DNA of 64,000 nt from Patulibacter medicamentivorans (GTDB lineage Bacteria > Actinomycetota > Thermoleophilia > Solirubrobacterales > Solirubrobacteraceae): positions 1 to 64,000 of the forward strand of contig NZ_AGUD01000244.1 of assembly GCF_000240225.1 (NCBI RefSeq), written 5' to 3'. Shown here piece after piece: positions 41,832 through 49,936 of this stretch (position 1 is its first letter; every line of letters begins with the position of its first letter). The notes under the pieces were generated by a model. The model was not told where the DNA came from. It ran no database searches and saw only the letters and a list, made by a program, of their open reading frames with translations. The position numbers were made by a program, and so were the translations under genes.

Positions 41832-41884
41832 CCGTTGGACGCGGACGACGCGCCACAGCTTGGCGAGATCGGGGGCTCTGGCGG

Positions 41885-42856
41885 ATGATGCCGGTCGTCC
41901 AGGCCGGTCCCCGCGCCGGGGCGCCGCCCGCCGGTCTCGAGGGCGACCACGCGGTGGCGTGGTTCGCCGAGCGGCAGCACGGCGTCGTCGCCCGCCCGCA
42001 GCTGCTTGCCTGCGGCATCACCCGGGCTGGGATCGACCACCGGTCGCGGGCCGGGCGCCTTCACCGGGTGCACCGGGGCGTCTACGCGGTCGGCCACGGG
42101 CTCCTGACCTTCGAAAGATCTGCCATGGCCGGGGTGCTCGCGATGTCGCCGGACGCGCTGATCAGCCACCTCACCGCGGCGCGCTTGTGGGCGATCCTGC
42201 CAGCGGGGACCCACGTGCCCGACTCCGGCGAGCCGATCGACGTGACCGTCGTCGGTCGCAATCCCGGTTGCCACCCGGGCATCCGCCGGCACCGCAGCGC
42301 CGTCCTGGGGCCACGCGACCTCCGCTGGATCGGCCCGATTCCGGTCACCTCGCCGGTCCGGACCGTGCTCGACGTCGCCGCCGCCGGACAGATCTCGTTC
42401 GTCGAACGGATGCTGGCCGAGGCGCTGCGGGCTCGGTTGACCTCCGAAGCCGAGGTCCGCAGGACCCTCGCAGGCTCGCCGGGCCACGCGGGCCTGCGAA
42501 CGCTCGGCCGGGTGCTCCGGATCGGGCCCGCCTTCGATCGCTCGGTCGCCGAGCGGCTGCTGGTCGAGTTGCTCCGTCGCGCCGGGATCCCACGTCCGCG
42601 GACCAATGCTCGCGCCGCCGACTTCGAGGTCGACGCGCTCTGGCCCGACCTGCGGGTCGTCGTGGAGTTCGACAGCTTCACGTTCCACGGCGACCGGATC
42701 GCCTTCCGCCGGGACCGCCGCAAGCTCGCGCGGCTCCAAGCCGCTGGCTATCGGGTGGTGCCGGTCCTCTGGGAGGACCTGCGCGATGCGCCTGCGGCCG
42801 TGGTCGCCAACATCGCCACGGTGCTCGCGGTCGCGCGCGAAGGGCTCCGCCGGTGA
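41885..42856 (+). CDS. AbiEi-like/DUF559 nuclease-like protein
   Basis: A 323-residue protein (ATG 41885, or 41888). The N-terminal part looks like the AbiEi winged-helix antitoxin type: ERQHGVVARPQLLACGIT (HTH, about 29-46), RAGRLHRVHRGVYAVG and LTAARLWAILP. The C-terminal 90 residues have the DUF559/Vsr-like endonuclease pattern: FEVDALWPDLRVVVEFDSFT with Glu261, then HGDRIAFRRDRRKLARLQAAGYRVVPVLWEDL, matching the D/E-x-E and late Arg/Trp pattern of the PD-(D/E)XK-like very short patch repair fold. No toxin partner (AbiEii) is adjacent. It sits between palindromic and G/C-rich flanks in the interrupted rpmA-obgE interval, suggesting acquisition. Function unproven. Confidence 0.8.
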   Translation: MMPVVQAGPRAGAPPAGLEGDHAVAWFAERQHGVVARPQLLACGITRAGIDHRSRAGRLHRVHRGVYAVGHGLLTFERSAMAGVLAMSPDALISHLTAARLWAILPAGTHVPDSGEPIDVTVVGRNPGCHPGIRRHRSAVLGPRDLRWIGPIPVTSPVRTVLDVAAAGQISFVERMLAEALRARLTSEAEVRRTLAGSPGHAGLRTLGRVLRIGPAFDRSVAERLLVELLRRAGIPRPRTNARAADFEVDALWPDLRVVVEFDSFTFHGDRIAFRRDRRKLARLQAAGYRVVPVLWEDLRDAPAAVVANIATVLAVAREGLRR

Positions 42857-42945
42857 CGCGACGGGCATGCCGGCACGGCGCATGAGCGGTTGGGCACCGC
42901 GACGCTGCGGGTCCGTCGGCGCGCGCTTCGCGCGGGCACCAGCCT

Positions 42946-42963
42946 GCACGACACGCCAGGGCC
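42946..42963 (+). repeat. 18-base palindrome arm (single) of the DUF559 unit
   Basis: GCACGACACGCCAGGGCC, 17 of 18 identical to the inverted arm at 43037-43054. It is followed by a GCCCGC/GCGGGC mini-hairpin, and its ACGCCA can pair with TGGCGT near 42982. Confidence 0.6.
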
Positions 42964-43005
42964 CGCAGCGGGCGCCGACTATGGCGTCCAATGCCCGCTG
43001 ACCGT

Positions 43006-43054
43006 GCATGACGCGCCAGGGCCACCGTTCGACGCAGGCCCTGGCGTCTCGTGC
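43006..43054. repeat. right palindromic element of the DUF559 unit
   Basis: Arms 43006-43023 and 43037-43054 match at 15 of 18 bases in inverted orientation, with a 13-base loop. The arm consensus is GCACGAGACGCCAGGGCC, the same word as in the left flank. Confidence 0.7.
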
Positions 43055-43060
43055 TCGCCA

Positions 43061-43175
43061 CCCGCCGCCGCGTGCCCGCTGTCCGCCGCGCGCCCACTGC
43101 CCGCCGCGCGCCCACTGCCCGCCGCTGCGCCACGCCCGCCGGCCCGCCGCACGCGCCGCCCAACCCGCCGCACCG
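43061..43175 (+). repeat. C-rich array with an exact 18-base tandem repeat
   Basis: CCGCC-rich sequence in which GCCGCGCGCCCACTGCCC occurs twice in tandem (43085-43102, 43103-43120) with degenerate copies on either side. It is the C-rich counterpart of the G-rich array at 41501-41650. Confidence 0.75.
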
Positions 43176-43222
43176 GACTGCACCGGGCCGCCCCGTGCCC
43201 GGCGGCCTGCGACCATCAGCGG

Positions 43223-44593
43223 GTGCTCTCCGACAGCGCGCACATCTTCGTCCAGGGCGGTCACGGCGGTGACGGGTGCATGTCGTTCCGTCGCGAGGCG
43301 CACGTGCCCAAGGGTGGTCCCGACGGGGGCGACGGGGGCCGCGGGGGCAACGTCGACGTGATCTGCGACGACTCGCTGCGGGACCTGCAGTCGTTCTCGC
43401 GGCGGGTCCACTTCAAGGCGCCGCGCGGCCGCCACGGCGAGGGCGCGCTGAAGAAGGGCCACGACGGCGAGGACCTGGTGATCAAGGTGCCGCCCGGCAC
43501 GCAGGTCACCGCGCTCGACGGCGCCGTCCACGACCTGATCGTCCCCGGCCAGCACGTGCGGGTCGCCCGCGGCGGCTCCGGCGGACGCGGCAACGCGCGC
43601 TTCGCGTCGCCGATCCGGCAGAGCCCGCGCTTCCGCGAGCACGGGCTCGAGGGCGAGGAGGGCTGGATCGACCTGCGGCTGAAGCTGCTGGCCGACGTCG
43701 GCCTGATCGGCCTGCCCAACGCGGGCAAGTCGTCGCTGCTGTCGCGGATCACCCGCGCCACGCCGAAGGTCGCCGACTACCCCTTCACCACGCTGGAGCC
43801 GGTCCTCGGCACGATCCAGGGCGAGCAGCGGCAGCTGATCCTGGCCGACATCCCGGGCCTGATCGAGGGCGCCAGCGAGGGCAAGGGCCTGGGCCACGAG
43901 TTCCTGGCCCACGTCGAGCGCTGCCGGCTGCTCGTCCACGTGCTCGACCTGCAGCCGCTCGACGGCAGCGACCCGGCCGTCAACCACGCCGCGATCGAGG
44001 CCGAGATCGCCGCCTACGACGAGCGCCTGGCCGCGCTGCCGCGGATCCTGGTGCTGAGCAAGTCCGACCTGGTCTCCCCGGAGGCCGCCGAGGCCGCCGT
44101 CGCCGCCTGGGACGAGCGCCTGAATGGGCCCCGCGGGCCGCAGGGCCAGCGCCTGGGCGCCGACGGCCAGCCGCTCGAGCCGTGGGAGGCCGCCGAGGCC
44201 GCCGAGGTCCCGGTCCTGGTCACCTCCAGCGCCACCGGCGGCGGCCTCGACGAGCTGCGGGCGCTGCTGCTGCGAACCGTCCCGGTGCGACCGGCCGACG
44301 ACGCCCTCGCCCTCGACGCGACGATCGAGTCGATGGCCGAGCACCGGGTCTACCGGCCCAGCGCCGAGCGCGACTGGCGGATCGCCAGGGCCCCCGCCGG
44401 CTTCGCGGTCACCGGCCCCGGCGTCGAGCGGCTGCTCAAGCGCCACGACCTCGAGAACGAGGAGGCGCTGGAGTACCTGGAGTCGCGGCTGCGCAAGATG
44501 GGCGTGATCGAGGCGCTGCGCGAGGCGGGCTTCGAGGCCGGCGACGAGGTCGACATCGCCGGCGTCGCGTTCGAGCTCGACCCGGAGCTGTAG
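43223..44593 (+). CDS. obgE: GTPase ObgE/CgtA
   Basis: A 456-residue ribosome-assembly GTPase. The glycine-rich OBG fold comes first (SAHIFVQGGHGGDGCMSFRR... about 1-158). The G domain follows: G1 GLPNAGKS at 163-170, DIPG for G3, LSKSD for G4 and a SSATGGG G5. The C-terminal OCT domain (about 370-450) is present, as in actinobacteria. GTG 43223 was chosen: the protein starts at the usual place (VLSDSAHIFVQGG), while the upstream open frame is repeat-derived. It is normally directly downstream of rplU-rpmA; here 4 kb of other genes and repeats intervene. Confidence 0.95.
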   Translation: MLSDSAHIFVQGGHGGDGCMSFRREAHVPKGGPDGGDGGRGGNVDVICDDSLRDLQSFSRRVHFKAPRGRHGEGALKKGHDGEDLVIKVPPGTQVTALDGAVHDLIVPGQHVRVARGGSGGRGNARFASPIRQSPRFREHGLEGEEGWIDLRLKLLADVGLIGLPNAGKSSLLSRITRATPKVADYPFTTLEPVLGTIQGEQRQLILADIPGLIEGASEGKGLGHEFLAHVERCRLLVHVLDLQPLDGSDPAVNHAAIEAEIAAYDERLAALPRILVLSKSDLVSPEAAEAAVAAWDERLNGPRGPQGQRLGADGQPLEPWEAAEAAEVPVLVTSSATGGGLDELRALLLRTVPVRPADDALALDATIESMAEHRVYRPSAERDWRIARAPAGFAVTGPGVERLLKRHDLENEEALEYLESRLRKMGVIEALREAGFEAGDEVDIAGVAFELDPEL

Positions 44594-44659
44594 CGCCCGG
44601 GCCCCGGGCTGGCGATCTCGCTGGCCGTCGACTGAGCGGGCGGGCAGGGTCGTGACGTT

Positions 44660-44678
44660 CCGGTCGCCGGCCGACCGG
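44660..44678 (+). terminator. possible terminator after obgE
   Basis: A 7-bp stem CCGGTCG/CGACCGG with a 5-base loop, followed by TTCG, 67 bases after the obgE stop. Confidence 0.55.
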
Positions 44679-44764
44679 TTCGCCACGGCGACTCGCCCGG
44701 CTCGAACCCCGAGCAGCCCGGCGCGCCGGGGTGAGCGGGCCGCTCGTCCCGGCGTCCGGCGCAC

Positions 44765-44770
44765 TACCCT
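44765..44770 (+). promoter_or_regulatory. -10-like element of proB
   Basis: TACCCT ends 9 bases before the ATG at 44780. Confidence 0.45.
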
Positions 44771-44779
44771 GGACCGCCG

Positions 44780-45874
44780 ATGTCCCTGACGGTCGTCAAG
44801 CTCGGATCGAGCATCATCGCCGACGACGGCGGCGCGCTGCGACGCGACGGCCTCGCCGCGCACTGCGCCACGCTCGCCGCCCGCCACGCCCGCGGCGAGC
44901 GGTTCGTGCTCGTCTCCAGCGGCGCGATCGCGCGCGGCGTCGAGGCGCTGAAGCTGCCGGCCCGCCCGACGGCGATCGACGCGCTGCAGGCGGCCAGCGC
45001 GGTCGGCCAGGGGCGGCTGTTCCGGGCCTGGGACGACCTGCTCGACGGCGAGGGCCTGGTCGCGGCCCAGGTGCTGCTGACGCTCCACGACCTCGGCGAG
45101 CGCGAGGCGTTCGTCAACGCCCGCCGGACGCTGCTGCGGCTGGTCGAGTACGGCGCCGTGCCGGTGATCAACGAGAACGACACCACCACCACCGACGAGA
45201 TCAGCTTCGGCGACAACGACCTGCTGGCCGCGCAGGTGGCGATGCTGCTGAACGCCGACCGGCTGGTGCTGCTGACGTCGACCGACGGGCTCTTCACCGC
45301 CGACCCGCGGCGCGACCCGGCCGCCGAGCTGGTGACCGAGGTCGTCGACGTCGAGGAGGCGCTGGCCACCCACGACATCGGCTCGACCACCTCGTCGCTG
45401 GGGACCGGCGGGATGCGCAGCAAGGCGCTGGCGGCCGAGATGGCGGCCGCGGCCGGGATCCCGACGGTGGTCGCCAACGGGCTCCGGCCCGAGGCGCTGC
45501 GGCGGCTGCTCGACGGCGAGGCCGAGGGGACCGCGTTCGCCGCCGGCGAGGCCCGCTGGTCGAGCTTCAAGCTGTGGCTGCGCTACGCCAAGCCGGCCCG
45601 CGGCACGATCGAGGTCGATCGCGGCGCGCTGCGGGCCCTGACCGCCGGCGGCACGTCGCTGCTGCCGGTCGGCGTGACCGGGGTCGGCGGCGACTTCCGG
45701 GCCGGCGACGCCGTCGACATCCGCTGCGGGGACGAGCTGATCGGCAAGGGGATCAGCGGCTACCCCGCCGGCGCCCTGCGGCGGGTGATGGGCCAGCGGA
45801 CCGAGCGCGTCCGCGAGACGCTGCCGGGCGCGCCGGAGGAGGCGGTCCACCGCGACCGCCTGGTGCTCGTCTGA
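44780..45874 (+). CDS. proB: glutamate 5-kinase
   Basis: A 364-residue enzyme for the first step of proline synthesis (glutamate to gamma-glutamyl phosphate). The amino-acid-kinase domain is visible: VVKLGSSIIADDGG, LVSSGAIARG and VINENDTTTTDEISFGDNDLLAA (substrate-binding). A C-terminal PUA domain (about 272-350) is also present. It is the usual target of proline feedback. proA, its partner, is 4.7 kb away, separated by two-component, ABC and CAP genes. The start is the ATG at 44780. Confidence 0.95.
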   Translation: MSLTVVKLGSSIIADDGGALRRDGLAAHCATLAARHARGERFVLVSSGAIARGVEALKLPARPTAIDALQAASAVGQGRLFRAWDDLLDGEGLVAAQVLLTLHDLGEREAFVNARRTLLRLVEYGAVPVINENDTTTTDEISFGDNDLLAAQVAMLLNADRLVLLTSTDGLFTADPRRDPAAELVTEVVDVEEALATHDIGSTTSSLGTGGMRSKALAAEMAAAAGIPTVVANGLRPEALRRLLDGEAEGTAFAAGEARWSSFKLWLRYAKPARGTIEVDRGALRALTAGGTSLLPVGVTGVGGDFRAGDAVDIRCGDELIGKGISGYPAGALRRVMGQRTERVRETLPGAPEEAVHRDRLVLV

Positions 45875-45890
45875 GGCCGGGACGTTCGCC

Positions 45891-46562
45891 CTAGGTCAGC
45901 CCGGCGTCGTGCGCCAGCAGCGCGACCTGGACGCGGTTGTTGAGGTCGAGCTTCTGCAGGACCTTCGAGACGTGGGCCTTGACCGTCGCCACGCTCATGT
46001 ACAGCTCGGCTCCGATCTCGGCGTTCGACTTGCCCTGCCCGAGGGCGACGGCGACCTCGAGCTCGCGCTCCGTCAGCTCGGCCAGCAGCGTCTTGGCCCG
46101 GCCGCGGCGATCCTCGACCTCGGGATCGGCGACGTGCTCGATCAGCTTGCGGGTGACGGTCGGGGAGAGCATCGCCTCGCCGGCCGCGACCAGCTCGATC
46201 GCACGCACGATCTCGGCCGGCGGCGTGTCCTTGAGCAGGAAGCCGCCGGCGCCGACCCGCAGCGCGCGGACGACCTGGTCGTCGGCGTCGAAGGTGGTCA
46301 GCACGATCACCTCGGGCGCGCCGGCGGGAGTGTCCTTGCGCGACCGCAGCCGCTCGGTCGCCGTCAGGCCGTCGACCCGCGGCATCCGGATGTCCATCAG
46401 CACCACGTCGGGGCGGTGGGCGTCGACGGCGGCGGGGACCTCGGCGCCGTCGCTGGCCTCGCCGACGACGCGCACGGTGGTGGTGCCCTCGAGCATCATC
46501 GCCAGCGCCGAGCGCACCAAGGGGTCGTCGTCGACGAGCAGGACGCGGATCGGGGTGCTCAA
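45891..46562 (-). CDS. NarL/LuxR-type response regulator
   Basis: A 223-residue response regulator. The receiver domain has the acidic pocket (LVDDDPLV), phospho-acceptor Asp57 in VLMDIRMPR, the Thr of LTTFDAD and the Lys of LLKDTPP. The C-terminal LuxR-type HTH (about 155-215) reads LTERELEVAVALGQGKSNAE, then YMSVATVKAHVSKVLQKLDLNNR. The likely start is TTG 46562, since no ATG or GTG fits and homology begins at STPIRVLL. It follows its kinase after 53 bases and probably controls the divergent ABC transporter. Confidence 0.9.
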   Translation of the reverse strand: MSTPIRVLLVDDDPLVRSALAMMLEGTTTVRVVGEASDGAEVPAAVDAHRPDVVLMDIRMPRVDGLTATERLRSRKDTPAGAPEVIVLTTFDADDQVVRALRVGAGGFLLKDTPPAEIVRAIELVAAGEAMLSPTVTRKLIEHVADPEVEDRRGRAKTLLAELTERELEVAVALGQGKSNAEIGAELYMSVATVKAHVSKVLQKLDLNNRVQVALLAHDAGLT

Positions 46563-46615
46563 GGCTGCCTCGGGTCGGATCGGTCGGAGGTCGGAGGTCG
46601 GAGTCGGGCGCGGCG

Positions 46616-47923
46616 TCAGCGCGGCCACGGCAGCCAGGCTCGCAGACGGAAGCCCCCGTCGGCGGTCGGCCCGTGGTCCAGTCGCCCGCCGGCCAGCGCG
46701 GTCCGCTCGCCGAGCCCGATGATGCCGGTGCCGGACCCGGGGATCTCGCCCGCGACGGCGGGCCGCGACGCCCCGTCGAGGACGCCGACCGGCGTCGGGT
46801 TGCGGATCTCGATCGTGACCCCGACGGCCGGCGCGCCGGAGACGACGACGTCGACGACCGCCCCGGGCGCGTGCTTGCGGGCGTTCGTCAGCCCCTCCTG
46901 GACGACGCGGTAGGCGTTGCGGCCGACGCTGGTCGGCAGCGCGTCCGGCTGCTCGATCGCCAGCTGCTCGCGGATCCGCATGCCCGCGGCCCGCGACTCC
47001 TCCAGCAGCGCCGGGACGTCGTCGAGCGTCGGCTGCGGGCGGGTCGTCGACGTCGCCTCGCTGGCGCCGGCCTCGTCGCTGCCGCGCAGCACCCCGATCA
47101 CCTCGCGCAGGTCCTCGAGCGCCTGGTGGGCGCTGGAGCGGATCACGCCGGCGGCGCGGGCGACCTCCTCCGGCGGCGCGTCGGGCCGGAACTCGAGCGC
47201 GCCGGCGTGCATGCTCAGCAGCGAGATCCGGTGGGCGAGCACGTCGTGCATCTCGCGGGCGATCCGCGCCCGCTCGTGATCGCGCGCCTGGGAGACCTGC
47301 AGCTGCTGCTCGTTCTCGGCCCGGCGAGCGCGGTCGCGCAGCGACAGGATCAGGTGCCGGCGGCCGCGGACCGCGGTCCCCCAGCCGACGATCGCCGCGA
47401 CGATCACGGCCACCAGCAGGAGCTGCCAGATCAGGGCCATGTCGTCGTCCGGATGGACCGCGGTGTAGACGGAGGCGCTCACCACGTTGAGCGCGATCAC
47501 CGGCAGCACGACCCTCGCCGGCCGGTGGACGGCGACCGTGAACAGCGCGACCGCCGCGGCACCGGCCGAGAACGCGATCGCGCTGCTGAGGACGCCGAGG
47601 ACGATCGCGATCTGGACGGGCCAGCGGCGGCGCCACCAGAGGGCGATGCAGGTCAGCGCCCCGACGACCAGGTCGATCACCGCCAGCGTCTCCTGCCCCG
47701 GCCCGTCGGGGAAGGCGTCGGCGTAGGTCAGGACGCCGACGAGGATCGCGAGCAGGAACGCGACGCCGTCGACGATCCAGTCGCGGGTCAGGCGCTTGAC
47801 CGGCATGCCGGGCGGCAGCAGCTCGCGCTCCGCGATCGCGACCGCGAGCGGCACCTGGCCGTCCTCCCGGTCCCCGGCCGGCGACGGCGAGGCTGCGGGA
47901 TCGCTGGTGGCAGGGGCGGCCAT
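46616..47923 (-). CDS. sensor histidine kinase (HisKA_3 type)
   Basis: A 435-residue membrane sensor. Four or five hydrophobic helices (about 48-190) form an intramembrane sensor without a large outer domain. A short coiled linker leads to the HisKA_3 dimerisation segment with His226 in REMHDVLAHRISLLSMHAG. The ATPase domain has NAYRVVQEGLTNARKHAPGA (N box), with GTGIIGLGERTALAGG (G box) further on. This is the DesK/LiaS class that pairs with NarL-type regulators. The start is supported by TACCCT 8 bases before the ATG. The signal is unknown; cell-envelope stress is the usual one for kinases beside such ABC genes. Confidence 0.92.
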   Translation of the reverse strand: MAAPATSDPAASPSPAGDREDGQVPLAVAIAERELLPPGMPVKRLTRDWIVDGVAFLLAILVGVLTYADAFPDGPGQETLAVIDLVVGALTCIALWWRRRWPVQIAIVLGVLSSAIAFSAGAAAVALFTVAVHRPARVVLPVIALNVVSASVYTAVHPDDDMALIWQLLLVAVIVAAIVGWGTAVRGRRHLILSLRDRARRAENEQQLQVSQARDHERARIAREMHDVLAHRISLLSMHAGALEFRPDAPPEEVARAAGVIRSSAHQALEDLREVIGVLRGSDEAGASEATSTTRPQPTLDDVPALLEESRAAGMRIREQLAIEQPDALPTSVGRNAYRVVQEGLTNARKHAPGAVVDVVVSGAPAVGVTIEIRNPTPVGVLDGASRPAVAGEIPGSGTGIIGLGERTALAGGRLDHGPTADGGFRLRAWLPWPR

Positions 47924-47931
47924 CGTCCCCC

Positions 47932-47937
47932 AGGGTA
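47932..47937 (-). promoter_or_regulatory. -10-like element of the sensor kinase gene
   Basis: On the minus strand TACCCT ends 8 bases before the ATG at 47923. Confidence 0.45.
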
Positions 47938-48139
47938 CGGCGGCGCCGCGGGGCCGGCCAGCGACCAAGGTCGAGCGCCGTGCGACGGAAGTCGGGGGGC
48001 GGGCTCGCCAGGAGACGCCCTTCCGCCGCGTGGCGGCCCGGCCCCGGCCCATCCGGCGGTCGGCGGGAGACCAAGGGCGGGGGTCGCGATCGACCGCCGG
48101 CCGATGTCGCCGGGCTCCGGCGCCGTCACCTTGGATGGC

Positions 48140-49048
48140 GTGATCAACGTCGAGAACCTCAGCAAGCGCTACGGCGTGCACGCTGCCGTCAGCGACGTCT
48201 CGTTCCGCTGCGAGCCCGGCACCGTGACCGGATTCCTCGGGCCGAACGGGGCGGGCAAGTCCACCACCATGCGGATGATCTGCGGCCTCACGCCGCCGTC
48301 GTCGGGCACGTCGACCGTCGTCGGCGTGCCGTACCGCGACCTTCCCAACCCCGGTCGCGAGATCGGCGTCCTGCTGGACGCCTCGGCGCAGCACGCCGGA
48401 CGCACCGGCCGCGAGGTCCTCGGGCTCGCCGCCCAGGTCCTCGGCGTCCCGCCGGTCCGCGTCCAGGAGATGCTCGAGCACGTCGGGCTCTCGGGCGCCG
48501 CCGCCCGCCGGCGGGTCGGCGACTACTCGCTCGGCATGCGCCAGCGGCTGGGCCTGGCCCACGCGCTGATCGGCGACCCGCGGGTCCTGATCCTCGACGA
48601 GCCGGCCAACGGGCTCGACCCCGAGGGGATCTTCTGGATGCGCGGCGTCCTGCGCGACTTCGCCGATCGCGGCGGCACGGTCCTGCTCTCCTCGCACCTG
48701 CTGCGCGAGGTCGAGGCGGTCGCCGACCGGCTGGTCGTGATCTCCGGCGGCAAGATCGTCGCCGACGGGACCAAGGACGAGCTGCTGTCCAACGCGGGGA
48801 TCCTCGTCCGCGCCACCGACCGGACCGCCCTGCTGCGGGCCCTGGCCGAGGCCGGCCTGCCCTCGACGACGACCACCGACGGCGCCCAGCTGGTCGAGGG
48901 CGACGCCGAGGAGATCGGTCGCGCCGCCCTCACGGCCGGCGTGGTCCTGACCGAGCTGCGGCCGGCCGAGACCGCCGGCCTCGAGGAGATGTTCCTCTCG
49001 CTGACCGCCGGCGAGCACGGCGCCAACGCCCAGGAGGTGGCTGCATGA
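48140..49048 (+). CDS. ABC transporter ATP-binding protein
   Basis: A 302-residue ABC ATPase. Walker A GPNGAGKS is at about 34-41, the signature YSLGMRQRLGLAHALIGDP at about 128-146 (LGMRQ in place of LSGGQ, typical of the CcmA/NatA-like exporter ATPases) and Walker B LILDEPANGLDPEG just after. The C-terminal 80 residues are a regulatory domain common in drug or bacitracin export ATPases. GTG 48140 was chosen (TTG 48131 is possible). It overlaps the permease gene by 4 bases (ATGA). It is divergent from the two-component genes. Confidence 0.9.
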   Translation: MINVENLSKRYGVHAAVSDVSFRCEPGTVTGFLGPNGAGKSTTMRMICGLTPPSSGTSTVVGVPYRDLPNPGREIGVLLDASAQHAGRTGREVLGLAAQVLGVPPVRVQEMLEHVGLSGAAARRRVGDYSLGMRQRLGLAHALIGDPRVLILDEPANGLDPEGIFWMRGVLRDFADRGGTVLLSSHLLREVEAVADRLVVISGGKIVADGTKDELLSNAGILVRATDRTALLRALAEAGLPSTTTTDGAQLVEGDAEEIGRAALTAGVVLTELRPAETAGLEEMFLSLTAGEHGANAQEVAA

Positions 49049-49866
49049 GCACCACGGCCCACACCGAGCTGATCCGCGGCGCCGCCGAGGGCGGCCCGGC
49101 CGACTCCGCCGGACCCCGCGAGCGCTTCACCGCCCCGTCGCTCGCCCGCCTGACCAAGGTCGAGCTGCGCAAGGCCGCCGACACCCGCGCCGGCCGCTGG
49201 CTGCTGATCTCCGCCGTCCTGATCGCCGCGGTGGTCGCGGTCGCCCGGGCCCTGAGCGGCGACGTCGCCGACCGCACGTTCGCCGGCAGCCTCGAGCTGA
49301 CGATGCTGCCGCTGGGCATCCTGCTGCCGGTGATCGGGATCCTGCTCGTCACCAGCGAGTGGTCCCAGCGGACGGCGCTGACCACGTTCTCGCTTGTGCC
49401 CCACCGCGACCGCGTGGCGGGCTCGAAGATCCTCGCCGCGCTCGTGCTCGGCCTCGCCGCCGCCGTGATCAGCGTCGCGATGGCGGCTGTCGGCAACATC
49501 GTCGGGATCGTCGCCACCGAGGCCGACGGCAGCTGGTCGATGTCGGCGAGCACGCTCGGCCAGGCCCTCCTGGGTCAGGAGCTGAACCTGCTGATGGGCG
49601 TCGGCTTCGGGTTGCTGCTGATGAGCCCGGCACTGGCGATCGTCGTCTTCTTCGCCCTGCCGACGGTCTTCACGATCCTCGGCTCGATGATCTCCTCGCT
49701 CGAGAAGACGTTCGAGTGGATCGACCCCAACAGCGCCTTCGACCCGCTGACCGACGGCAGCATGCACGGCGACGACTGGGCGAAGCTGCTGGTCTGCTCG
49801 CTGCTCTGGGTCGGGCTGCCGCTGGCCGCCGGCCTCTGGCGGCTGATGCGGCGCGAGGTCAAGTAG
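49045..49866 (+). CDS. ABC transporter permease (ABC-2 like)
   Basis: A 273-residue membrane protein with a hydrophilic N-terminus of about 50 residues and six predicted helices (first at WLLISAVLIAAVVAVARA). The segment LLVTSEWSQRTALTTFSLVP, with an E-W-S/Q-R-T pattern, matches the ABC-2-type permeases of bacitracin/lantibiotic-like exporters. It forms a two-gene transporter with the upstream ATPase by 4-base overlap. The substrate is unknown. A terminator follows. Confidence 0.87.
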   Translation: MSTTAHTELIRGAAEGGPADSAGPRERFTAPSLARLTKVELRKAADTRAGRWLLISAVLIAAVVAVARALSGDVADRTFAGSLELTMLPLGILLPVIGILLVTSEWSQRTALTTFSLVPHRDRVAGSKILAALVLGLAAAVISVAMAAVGNIVGIVATEADGSWSMSASTLGQALLGQELNLLMGVGFGLLLMSPALAIVVFFALPTVFTILGSMISSLEKTFEWIDPNSAFDPLTDGSMHGDDWAKLLVCSLLWVGLPLAAGLWRLMRREVK

Positions 49867-49893
49867 CGCGCCCGTCCCGCGCCCCGGAGCGCC

Positions 49894-49926
49894 CGCGCCC
49901 GGATCGAGATGCTCGGTCCGGGCGCG
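49894..49926. terminator. terminator between the ABC permease and the CAP gene
   Basis: A 10-bp stem CGCGCCCGGA/TCCGGGCGCG with a 13-base loop between two convergent genes. Confidence 0.8.
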
Positions 49927-49936
49927 ACGCGTGGGC

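Larger units (their letters stand above)
41399..41884. other. gene-free left flank of the DUF559 unit
   Basis: About 490 bases without a convincing gene. It contains the G-rich array (41501-41650), a stretch with alternating GATCG/CGATC-like words (41690-41710), and the palindromic element at 41783-41831 just before the DUF559-type gene. Confidence 0.6.
42857..43222. other. gene-free right flank of the DUF559 unit
   Basis: About 365 bases without a convincing gene before obgE. It contains two palindrome words at 42946-42963 and 43006-43054 and the C-rich array (43061-43175). The obgE promoter must lie inside or at the end of this region; no clear TAnnnT element was found. Confidence 0.6.

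Noticed and set aside
41401-41884. G-rich array as a CRISPR array
   Set aside because: The repeats are degenerate, without constant-length direct repeats and unique spacers, and no cas gene is present anywhere in the window.
43061-43175. C-rich array as the N-terminal coding part of obgE
   Set aside because: The frame is open upstream, but the translated sequence is Pro/Ala/Arg low complexity and absent from the Obg family. The OBG fold starts at the GTG at 43223.
40706-45850. A single minus-strand open frame of about 1700 codons
   Set aside because: Only its last 230 codons (40706-41398) encode a recognisable SDR. The rest runs antisense to the DUF559-type gene, obgE and proB and is repetitive Arg/Ala/Gly/Asp sequence. 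Long antisense frames are expected at this GC content.
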